Assembly: GCA_031378845.1 (NCBI GenBank)
Contig: JANNES010000001.1
Coordinates: forward strand, 99,635 to 163,634
Origin: JAJNPS01 sp031378845
GTDB lineage: Bacteria; Pseudomonadota; Alphaproteobacteria; Rhodobacterales; Rhodobacteraceae
Reading direction: 5' to 3'
Length of the DNA: 64,000 bases
A model generated the notes under the pieces. The model did no database searches. It worked only from the letters and a program-made list of their open reading frames with translations, and had not been told where the DNA came from. The translations under genes were made by a program, and so were the position numbers. Below, piece after piece: positions 42,569 to 50,354 of this stretch. Every line of letters begins with the position of its first letter. Position 1 is the first letter of the stretch.

Positions 42569-44026
42569 ATGGGTGCGACGAGGATGCGGTTCTACCGGCA
42601 AAGTCTGATGGGCCTGTTTCTGGCAGCGCTGACGCTGGGTCTGCTGACCTTGGCAGTTGTTCAGATCGTGAATGCTCTGCGCGCGGGCGCGGCAGAAGGA
42701 CCAGCAGGACCCCTCGGCGAAGAGCGCGTGGCCTCGGTCCGGGTCATGCGGGTTTCGGCAGGCACCGTGACGCCCGTGACCACCGCTTATGGCGAGGTTC
42801 GGGCCCGACGCAGCCTCGAAGTCCGTACGCCACGGGCAGGACGCATCGTCTGGACGGCGCGGGAACTTGCGGTGGGGGCTACCGTAACCGAGGGCCTGCT
42901 GTTGGCGCGCCTGGATCAGGCTGAAGCCACAGCCGCGCTGGACCTTGCAATCGCGGATCTGGGCAGCCGCAAGGCTGACCGCGTGCAGGCCTCGGGCAGG
43001 CTTGATCTGGCGCGCGACGAACAGGCAGCGGCTGAGAAGCAACTGGCACTGCGCGTTGTGGCCACAGCCCGCCAGCGCGATCTGCGCGCCCGCGACGCAG
43101 GCAGCGCAACGGCGGTGGAATCGGCAGAGTTGGCGGAATCCTCGGCGACCCAGTCGTTGCTTGCGGCGCGTCAGGCCATGCTGACTGCCGAGGCGCAACT
43201 GGCCGAGGCCGAGGCAGCCATTGTCCGGCAAGAGATCACGTTGTCCGAAGCCCGTCGCGCGCTGGCCGATACCGAAATCCGGGCCGGCTTTACCGGCGTT
43301 CTGGATGCGGTCACGGTCGTGCAGGGCGGACTGGTCGGCGTGAATGAACGGCTGGCCGTCTTGATCGACCCCGGCGCGCTGGATCTCTGGATACGACTGT
43401 CCACCGGGCAATTCTCGCAGCTTTTGGATGCGGCGGGTCAGCTGCGCTCGGAGCCCATCATGGCATCGTTGCAGAGCGGCGGCACGGTCTTGCAGGCCAA
43501 GGGTACGCTTCGTCGCGCAGGTGCCGCCTTGGCCGAGGGCGAAAGCGGCAGGCTCGTCATTGCCACGCTGGAGGCCGCACCGGGGTTTCGTCCGGGCGAT
43601 TTTGTTGCCGTGACCCTGAACGAGCCACCACTCGCCGGGGCGGCCATCCTGCCCGGTCGGGCGATTGGCGCGGATGGCACGGTGCTTGCCTTGGGCAGCG
43701 AAGATCGGCTTGAGGCACTGCCGGTAACGCTTTTGCGCAGACAGGGCGATGACGTGATCGTCGATGCGCGCGCCATCGCCGGGCGTGAGGTTGTCATGGA
43801 ACGCACCACGCAAACCGGTGCCGGGATCAAGGTGCGCCCGCTGCGCGCAGAGGGCGCGACCGATGCGGTGGCGCTGAACGAGGATGAGCGCGCGCGCCTG
43901 ATAGCGCTCGTCGAGGCGGACCCGAGCTTGTCGGACGTTGACCGCACCGCGATGGTCGCGCAATTGACCGCGTCCAGCGTCCCCGCCGAGCTTGTCGCGC
44001 AGATCAACGCGCGGGCGGGCGGGTAG
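42569..44026 (+). CDS. RND efflux periplasmic adaptor subunit
   Basis: A 485-residue HlyD/AcrA-type membrane fusion protein. One N-terminal helix (LMGLFLAALTLGLLTLAVVQIV, about residues 13-35) is followed by a lipoyl/barrel-sandwich half (YGEVRARRSLEVRTPRAGRI). A long alpha-hairpin rich in Ala, Gln and Glu spans about 120-230, and the second lipoyl half reads TEIRAGFTGVLDAVTVVQGGLV. The start at 42569 is uncertain; ATG 42584 (MRFYRQ) is an alternative. The permease gene starts 4 bp after the stop. No outer-membrane channel gene is adjacent, so a shared TolC-like partner is likely. Confidence 0.9.
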   Translation: MGATRMRFYRQSLMGLFLAALTLGLLTLAVVQIVNALRAGAAEGPAGPLGEERVASVRVMRVSAGTVTPVTTAYGEVRARRSLEVRTPRAGRIVWTARELAVGATVTEGLLLARLDQAEATAALDLAIADLGSRKADRVQASGRLDLARDEQAAAEKQLALRVVATARQRDLRARDAGSATAVESAELAESSATQSLLAARQAMLTAEAQLAEAEAAIVRQEITLSEARRALADTEIRAGFTGVLDAVTVVQGGLVGVNERLAVLIDPGALDLWIRLSTGQFSQLLDAAGQLRSEPIMASLQSGGTVLQAKGTLRRAGAALAEGESGRLVIATLEAAPGFRPGDFVAVTLNEPPLAGAAILPGRAIGADGTVLALGSEDRLEALPVTLLRRQGDDVIVDARAIAGREVVMERTTQTGAGIKVRPLRAEGATDAVALNEDERARLIALVEADPSLSDVDRTAMVAQLTASSVPAELVAQINARAGG

Positions 44027-44029
44027 GTC

Positions 44030-47000
44030 ATGGCAACCGCGCCCGCAGACCGTGATGAACCCAGCTTTTGGGGTATCGCGTACTTTCTGCGCCATCGGAC
44101 GATTGCGCATCTGTTGATGCTATGCATGCTGCTGGCAGGCGTAATTGCGGCCAGCCGCATGCGCGCGCAGTACTTTCCGGATGTCGTGGCGACCGCTGTC
44201 TCGGTTTCGGTCGCCTGGCCCGATGCCGGGGCCGAAGATGTCGACCGCGCGATCATCGACCGGATCGAGCCAGCCCTGATGCGGCTGGACCGTGTGGCGC
44301 GCGTCTCGTCGCAGGCAAGCGAGGGGCAGGCCTCAATCTCGCTGGAATTCGAACCGGGCACCGATCTTGCGGTCGCCACGGACGCTGTTGAGGCAGCCAT
44401 TGCAGCGGTCGCCGATCTGCCCGATGACGCCGAGGATGCCGTCGTGCGCCAGGAGGTCTGGCGTGACCGGGTGACGGATGTGGTCATCACCGGACCGGTG
44501 GGCGTTGACCAGTTGGCGCGCTTTGCCGACGAGTTTACCTCCCGTCTTTACGAGGCCGGCATCACCCGCACCACGATCCAGGGCCTAACCGCGGCAGATG
44601 TAGAGATCGAAGTGCCGACCATCGCGCTCTTGCGCCACGACATCACCCTCGCAGAGATCGCCGCCGCGATTGCCCAAACGGTCAGCTCTGGCCCGGTCGG
44701 AGAACTTGAGGGTGGCTCTGCCCGCCTGCGCACGGGGGCCGACCTGCGCTCGACGCTTGATCTGGGCAATGTGGTTCTGCGGACCCTGGCCAATGGCGAA
44801 AAGCTGGTGCTTTCGGATATTGCGACACTGACCGCGGCGGGCCTTGATCAGCGTCGTGCGGCATTTGTCGGCGAAAATCCGGCCATAACGATCCGGGTGG
44901 ACCGATCCGACACCGGGGATGCCATTGCCATCCAGGACAGCGTGGCAAAGGTCGCAGCGTCCCTGACCGCCACCTTGCCACCAGGTGTCAGTTTGGACCT
45001 GGCGCGCTCGCGCGCGGATCTCATCGCTGACCGGCTGACCTTGCTGGTCGACAACGCGCTTGCGGGGCTGGGCATGGTCGTCGTGCTTTTGTTTCTCTTT
45101 TTGAATGCGCGCACCGCGTTCTGGGTCGCCTCTGGCGTGCCCATTGCCATTCTGGCGGGCCTTGCCATCATGTATGCGGCCGGGCTCACGCTGAACATGA
45201 TTTCGCTTTTTGCGATGATCATTACCGTCGGCATCATCGTCGACGATGCTATCATCGTGGCCGAACACACCGATCACCGGGTGCGCCATCTGGGCGAGGC
45301 GCCCCAGACAGCCGCGGAACGGGCCATCACGCGCCTTGCGGGGCCCATCTTTGCCTCGACGCTGATCATCGTCATCGCGTTCCTTGGTCTGATCGTCATC
45401 GGCGGGCCCTTTGGGGCGTTGATCGCGGCAATCCCGTTTACCGTGATCGCGATCCTGCTCGCCTCGCTGGTGGAGTGCTTTTACATCCTGCCAAACCATC
45501 TGGCGCATGCGTTGCGCGATGTGGCGACGCGCCGCTGGTATGACTGGCCATCAATCCAGGTCAATCGCGGGCTTGACTGGTTCAACGTGCATGCCACCCG
45601 CCCGGTCATCCGCGCCGTGCTTGTGGCGCGCTATCCGGTGGTTGCTTGCGCGTTGTTTCTGCTGGCCACGCAGGCGGCCGCGTTCCTGCGCGGCGATGTC
45701 GCCTATCGCTTTTTCGTGGCCCCCGAGCAAGCGGTGGTCACCGGCAGCTTTGCGATGGCCGAGGGTGCCACGCGGGCGGACAGCCTGGCGATGATGCGCG
45801 AACTGCAACGCGCGGCCGCTGCGACAGGCAAGGCGTTCGAGGCCGAGCACGGGCGCAACCCGGTCCGATATTCGCTGGCCGAGGTGGGCGGCAACGCGGG
45901 CCGCAACCTGGCGGGTGCTGAAGGCAAGTCCGCCGATCTGCTGGGCGGCATTTCGTTGGAACTCATTGATCCTGACCTGCGGCCCTATTCTGCCCTCGCC
46001 TTCGCGACAGCTGTGCAGGACGAGGTTCAGAACCATCCTTTGCTTGAAGAGATCAGCTTTCGCGGCGCGCGGTTCGGGCCCAGCGGCGACAGCCTTTCGG
46101 TCGACCTCTTCAGTACCTCCACGTCCGATCTGCTGGCTGCTTCGGCGGCGCTCAGGACCGCATTGGCTGCTTATCCTGTCGTCACCGGCCTGGAAGATAC
46201 GCTGGATCAGGACGCCAATGATCTGGTCGTCAACCTGACGCCAATGGGCCAGTCGCTGGGCTTTGATGCTGCAAGCCTGTCGCGATCTCTTCGCGACCAT
46301 CTGAACGGTATCGAGGTGGCGAACTTTCCGGACGGGACGCGCTCGGGCAGCGTGCGTGTGACCGTCCCTGCCAGCGAACGCGCTGGCGACGTGCTGGACA
46401 CGATGCGCCTTCCGACCGCCCTTGGCGACTATCTGCCCTTGTCAGACGTCGTGTCGGTGCAGATCCGCCCCGGCCTTGGCAGCATCTTGCGCGAAAACGG
46501 CAAGCAGGTCGTCACCGTCAGCGGCGACGTGATCGAGGACATGCCCGCCGAAGCCGCGAAGGTCGAAGCGGACTTGATCGCGACGATCCTGCCGCGCATT
46601 GGCGCTGATCATGGTGTCACGTACCGGCTGTCGGGCCAAAGCGCGCAGGAAGACGCCTTCCTTGCCGATGCAGGCATCGCATTCGTTTTGTGCCTTGTCG
46701 GCATCTACATCTGTCTCGCCTGGATTACAGCACGATGGTTCCGCCCGTTTCTGGTGATGGCGGTAATCCCCTTTGGCATCGCCGGGGCTGTCTGGGGACA
46801 TTGGGTCTGGGACCTGCCGCTTTCGCTTTTTTCTATTGTGGGGCTGATCACCATGGCAGGCATCATTACCAATGATGCAATCGTGCTGGTCTCAACCGTT
46901 GACGAATATGCCGAAACGCAGGCGATCCGGCCAGCCATCGTCAATGCCGTCGTCAACCGGCTGCGACCGATTTTTCTGACATCCTCGACCAACATCGTGG

Positions 47001-47428
47001 GCCTGGCACCGTTGCTTTATGAGCGGTCCAGTCAGGCCGAATTCCTGAAATCCACAGTGGTCACATTTGTCTTTGGCCTGAGCGCGGGACTTTTGCTGAT
47101 CTTGTTCGTGGTGCCTGCGATCTTGATGATTGACGCCGATGTCCAAAGGGCATTTGCGGCATTTCGCAAGGCGGCTTGGGGCCAAGGTAGGCACCCTGCT
47201 GGGATCCGCCGCCTGCGCGCTGTTGCGGTGCCGTGGGTCCTCTTGCTTTATCTTGCGCTTTTGGTGCCGATTCTTTGGCTTGGGCATTGGCCGGACTGGC
47301 TGACGCACCTGCTGCCTCTGGCCAAAGCTGCCCCCGGCGCGCTGGCACTGGCGCTCTTTGTTACGGCGACCGCGCTCCTGTGCGGGATCCTGTGGGTTCT
47401 AGGTCCGGGCCGACGCCTGCGCGGCTGA
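44030..47428 (+). CDS. RND efflux transporter permease
   Basis: A 1132-residue inner-membrane RND pump, slightly longer than AcrB (about 1050). It shows two sets of membrane helices and two large periplasmic loops. The proton-relay aspartate pair lies in TVGIIVDDAIIVAEHTDHR near residue 405, with the matching second-half segment LITMAGIITNDAIVLVSTVDEY. An extra pair of helices at the C-terminus (WVLLLYLALLVPILWLGHWP, LALALFVTATALLCGILWVLG) explains the added length. It is the partner of the adaptor 3 bp upstream; the substrate class is not evident. Confidence 0.93.
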   Translation: MATAPADRDEPSFWGIAYFLRHRTIAHLLMLCMLLAGVIAASRMRAQYFPDVVATAVSVSVAWPDAGAEDVDRAIIDRIEPALMRLDRVARVSSQASEGQASISLEFEPGTDLAVATDAVEAAIAAVADLPDDAEDAVVRQEVWRDRVTDVVITGPVGVDQLARFADEFTSRLYEAGITRTTIQGLTAADVEIEVPTIALLRHDITLAEIAAAIAQTVSSGPVGELEGGSARLRTGADLRSTLDLGNVVLRTLANGEKLVLSDIATLTAAGLDQRRAAFVGENPAITIRVDRSDTGDAIAIQDSVAKVAASLTATLPPGVSLDLARSRADLIADRLTLLVDNALAGLGMVVVLLFLFLNARTAFWVASGVPIAILAGLAIMYAAGLTLNMISLFAMIITVGIIVDDAIIVAEHTDHRVRHLGEAPQTAAERAITRLAGPIFASTLIIVIAFLGLIVIGGPFGALIAAIPFTVIAILLASLVECFYILPNHLAHALRDVATRRWYDWPSIQVNRGLDWFNVHATRPVIRAVLVARYPVVACALFLLATQAAAFLRGDVAYRFFVAPEQAVVTGSFAMAEGATRADSLAMMRELQRAAAATGKAFEAEHGRNPVRYSLAEVGGNAGRNLAGAEGKSADLLGGISLELIDPDLRPYSALAFATAVQDEVQNHPLLEEISFRGARFGPSGDSLSVDLFSTSTSDLLAASAALRTALAAYPVVTGLEDTLDQDANDLVVNLTPMGQSLGFDAASLSRSLRDHLNGIEVANFPDGTRSGSVRVTVPASERAGDVLDTMRLPTALGDYLPLSDVVSVQIRPGLGSILRENGKQVVTVSGDVIEDMPAEAAKVEADLIATILPRIGADHGVTYRLSGQSAQEDAFLADAGIAFVLCLVGIYICLAWITARWFRPFLVMAVIPFGIAGAVWGHWVWDLPLSLFSIVGLITMAGIITNDAIVLVSTVDEYAETQAIRPAIVNAVVNRLRPIFLTSSTNIVGLAPLLYERSSQAEFLKSTVVTFVFGLSAGLLLILFVVPAILMIDADVQRAFAAFRKAAWGQGRHPAGIRRLRAVAVPWVLLLYLALLVPILWLGHWPDWLTHLLPLAKAAPGALALALFVTATALLCGILWVLGPGRRLRG

Positions 47429-47439
47429 CGACAAGTCCT

Positions 47440-48249
47440 TTATTGCCCCGCAGGGCAGCCACGGATCTCGACCGCAGCACCGCCCGAGATGACGGTCAAT
47501 GTCACGCCCGAACGGTCGAGTGCAAAGGGTGCCCCGCTTAGCCCGACCATGTCCGTGACCGATGTCAGCCTGCCGCCGTTTCGCGCGCTCTGTGCTGCGG
47601 CGACCCAGATATCTGGCGCGCCGACCTCAAAGACCACGGTCTCGTCCGGGCCAAGCGTCGGCATATCCATATGCGCCGTGACACGCAGCCCGTCGTCGAT
47701 GGGTGCGATCTCACAACGTATCCCGGCAAGGCCTGCCGCTTGTGCCGAGGCGGGCCGCGCCGCGAGGGCCGCCTTGATCACCGAAGCGTCGGCGCCGCTG
47801 GCCACGACATCGTCGGCCAGAGACAAGCTTGCGGGCAAACAGATGTCCTTGCACACGCCAAGGTCAAGCTGCAGGCCGATCCGCATGGCCCTCGACGGAT
47901 CGATGGGGAACACCTCGATCGGCAACACAAGCTGATCGTGATAGCCGACGCTTGTCATGCCATTGGTCAAAAACACCGCCGGTCGCGGCCAGTGAATGCG
48001 CACCTGCCCCAGATTGTCCGAACCCGACCAGTCGAAGGCCGGCGGGATCCCCGCATCGCCAGGGCTGCGCCAATACGTCTTCCACCCCGGTGCCAGCGTC
48101 AGACGCAGCGCCATCATCGCGCTGCCGCTATCGGTCTGCCACCCTTGCAAGACCTCGGCTGTCACAACCTCGTCGAGTGTTGTCGCATGACCAACCATCG
48201 GAGCGAACGCTGTCAGCACAGAGCAGAGTAAGGCAAATCTTTTCATCAT
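47440..48249 (-). CDS. DsbD N-terminal-domain-like exported protein
   Basis: A 269-residue protein with a signal peptide (FALLCSVLTAFAPMVGHA), followed by a domain like the periplasmic N-terminal part of DsbD. WKTYWRSPGDAGIPPAFDWSGSDN, VGYHDQLVLPIEV and the redox-type pair in LGVCKDICLPASLSL are visible. The membrane and thioredoxin domains of full DsbD are missing, so it is probably a stand-alone periplasmic reductant carrier or an accessory of cytochrome c or copper handling. ATGs at 48249 and 48246 are adjacent; the first is used. Tail-to-tail with the RND permease, divergent from yqgE. Confidence 0.87.
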   Translation of the reverse strand: MMKRFALLCSVLTAFAPMVGHATTLDEVVTAEVLQGWQTDSGSAMMALRLTLAPGWKTYWRSPGDAGIPPAFDWSGSDNLGQVRIHWPRPAVFLTNGMTSVGYHDQLVLPIEVFPIDPSRAMRIGLQLDLGVCKDICLPASLSLADDVVASGADASVIKAALAARPASAQAAGLAGIRCEIAPIDDGLRVTAHMDMPTLGPDETVVFEVGAPDIWVAAAQSARNGGRLTSVTDMVGLSGAPFALDRSGVTLTVISGGAAVEIRGCPAGQ

Positions 48250-48390
48250 GTGCCCAGCATAGGCGTTGTCCCTGTGATCGGAAGTCACGTCTAAGCGACT
48301 TTGCCGTGATGTGGCAGACCTGTCGCATCTGTTGACTTGAGCCGCGGCTTGCAAGGCGCAATAATCGCGGCAAAGAGAACGGTTGAGTCG

Positions 48391-48945
48391 ATGGATCTGC
48401 AAGGCAAACTCCTGATCGCGATGCTGGGGATGAGCGATCCGCGCTTTGAGCGCAGCGTCATCTTGCTCTGCGCCCATTCCGACAACGGCGCGATGGGGCT
48501 GATCATCAACAAACCCAGCCGGGATTTGCATCTTTCTGCGTTGGCCGATCATCTGGGGATCCCGCAGGTGCCGCAAGGCCGCGACATTCGCGTCCATATT
48601 GGCGGCCCCGTCGAAAGCGGACGCGGATTTGTGCTGCATTCCGACGACTGGAACGAAGGCCACGCCACGATGTCCATTCCCGGCGGGCTGGGCATGACCG
48701 CCACCATCGACATCCTTGAAGCGTTGGCCGATGGCAAAGGGCCGCGCGACGCGCTCTTGGCTCTTGGCTATGCTGGCTGGGGTCCGGGTCAGCTTGAGGC
48801 GGAAATCCGACGCAATGACTGGCTCATAGCGGATCCCGGCCCCGACGTGATCTTTGCTAGCGAAGATAGCGCCAAATGGAGCCGCGCCCTGAAAGGGATG
48901 GGCGTGGATCCGGTGACGTTGTCCGCTTCGGCGGGGCGGGCGTAG
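48391..48945 (+). CDS. yqgE: YqgE/AlgH family protein
   Basis: A 184-residue protein of the conserved UPF0301 (YqgE/AlgH) family, function unresolved. The motifs GKLLIAMLGMSDPRFERSVILLCAHSDNGAMGLIIN, HIGGPVESGRGFVLHS, MTATIDILEALADGKGP and ALGYAGWGPGQLEAEI are diagnostic. The ATG at 48391 is set by homology (MDLQGKLL). The stop is followed by a small hairpin, GAGGCC-GCAAG-GGCCTC (48945-48961), without a T-tract, that may end the transcript. Confidence 0.94.
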   Translation: MDLQGKLLIAMLGMSDPRFERSVILLCAHSDNGAMGLIINKPSRDLHLSALADHLGIPQVPQGRDIRVHIGGPVESGRGFVLHSDDWNEGHATMSIPGGLGMTATIDILEALADGKGPRDALLALGYAGWGPGQLEAEIRRNDWLIADPGPDVIFASEDSAKWSRALKGMGVDPVTLSASAGRA

Positions 48946-49111
48946 AGGCCGCAAGGGCCTCCGTTCGCTGTGTTAGATCAAGGGGTTGGTGGGAAATTCG
49001 GGGTCTTGTATACGTCTTGCAGGCGTCTTCCTTCCGTCTCTACGCGCGGGGAGAGGGGAGGGCGTTAAGGATTGGGGAGCGAATCGGGGGGTAGCAGCGC
49101 ATTAGCGCAAC

Positions 49112-50023
49112 TTACGCCTGGTCGAAATCGTCCCCCGTTGCTTCGCGGTTCCACCGCAGGATTTCGGCAGTTGCTCCGTCAATCAGCTGGCCGAGTTGTT
49201 TCGAAAACCCTTCATCATCACTATCATGAAAACAGTTGCGGACGTACGATTGGCAAGCCTCCAGTACGAAAAGCGATATGAATGCATACTGTGACGGATC
49301 AGACGTTCCCGGTCTAAACTTCAGATTGAGTTGTCCGCCTTCCTCGACGAGATTGCGCGACAAGAGTTGTTGCCAGTTCCCATGAACTGCATGCGAACCG
49401 ACCTTTCCCACGGCGACATAAACGCCCCTGCCGTGGCCGATTTCAGAAAGAATGACTGAAAGGTCGGGCATTCTTGGAAGTTCCTTCGTTGGGATACCTT
49501 TGAACCCCGCAAGCTGCTCGAAGCTGTCCATGCGCGCCAGCATCCGTTGTTCAATTCGAAGATTGGAGCCACCTCTATCGGAAATATTCGCTTCAATTGT
49601 GGCCCTGTGTTCGCGATCAGGACGAAGGCTTCCCTCGAGAAATCGCTTTAGCCTTTCCTCTGACGTGTCTCTTGAAATCCAGCAAATCTTCGCAGCAGTC
49701 TCAAAGATGCAGCGGTCAATTATTTGCGTTGCTTCTATGTATCTGTCATCCTGAAAGAACTCTAGGTTAGCGGACATCAGATTCTTAATTCTTGAGAGTG
49801 AACCGGCGCAGACCTCCCAAACTTTTCTGCTGCGGCCACTATTCCAAGCGGGGCTCTCATACAAAAGGCAAGAGCAAATAACGGAAATCTGTCCCACAAA
49901 ACGATAATACTCGAAGAGGATGTGCCGAAAATCACCGCGCTCTCGACACTTGGCGACTGGTTCGTCGGAAATGTCTGGAAGCGGCAAGTCATTAAATGGG
50001 TTGTAGTTCGAGTTTTCTGACAT
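49112..50023 (-). CDS. Hypothetical protein, AT-richer than its surroundings (DUF5677-like)
   Basis: A 303-residue soluble protein without close resemblance to characterised enzymes. Segments ETAAKICWISRDTSEERLKRFL and YVAVGKVGSHAVHGNWQQLL recall the DUF5677 family; this is a weak match by eye. The ATG at 50023 is favoured by GGAGAAG just upstream; an ATG at 50056 is an alternative. Base composition is near 48-50% GC against 60% or more around it, and codon choice includes many A/T-ending codons, suggesting recent acquisition. It stands alone beside a block of palindromic repeats. Confidence 0.75.
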   Translation of the reverse strand: MSENSNYNPFNDLPLPDISDEPVAKCRERGDFRHILFEYYRFVGQISVICSCLLYESPAWNSGRSRKVWEVCAGSLSRIKNLMSANLEFFQDDRYIEATQIIDRCIFETAAKICWISRDTSEERLKRFLEGSLRPDREHRATIEANISDRGGSNLRIEQRMLARMDSFEQLAGFKGIPTKELPRMPDLSVILSEIGHGRGVYVAVGKVGSHAVHGNWQQLLSRNLVEEGGQLNLKFRPGTSDPSQYAFISLFVLEACQSYVRNCFHDSDDEGFSKQLGQLIDGATAEILRWNREATGDDFDQA

Positions 50024-50354
50024 TTCTTCTCCGACGCAGAAAACGGCGCCAGTCACAGCATCATAATCAAGCTAACCAGCGGGCTGTTTTTCTGCCAGTC
50101 TTTTGCTGCCGAAGCAATCTCTCTCTGATCTGCGCCGGGGTGCAAAGCTGATCGCGCCCGCCCCCGGGGGGCGGGTCGGGCGCGGTCAGATTTGCTTTGG
50201 GCAAATCTGACGAAGAAACAACGGTGGTGGGAAAGGATTCGGGGTGAACCCCGACCTACGCCCCCCTCCCTAGCCCTCCCCCACAAGGGGGGAGGGGAGC
50301 GCGGGGTGGTTGGCGGGGGGATCGTGGTGGGGTGCAACCCCACCCTACGGGGCG
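50024..50354. repeat. Intergenic repeat block (331 bp)
   Basis: This gap holds several hairpins. GCGCCCGCCCCC pairs with the following GGGGGGCGGG/GGGCGC (about 50153-50182). TCAGATTTGC (50186-50195) pairs with GCAAATCTGA (50201-50210). CCCTCCCCC-ACAA-GGGGGGAGGG follows near 50274-50296. Two copies of the dispersed repeat GGGGTGAACCCC...CCTACG are at 50241-50260 and 50329-50349. No coding frame is supported. Confidence 0.65.

Noticed and set aside
48945..48961. Hairpin after yqgE considered as a full terminator
   Set aside because: A 6-bp stem without a T-tract; too weak to list as a terminator.
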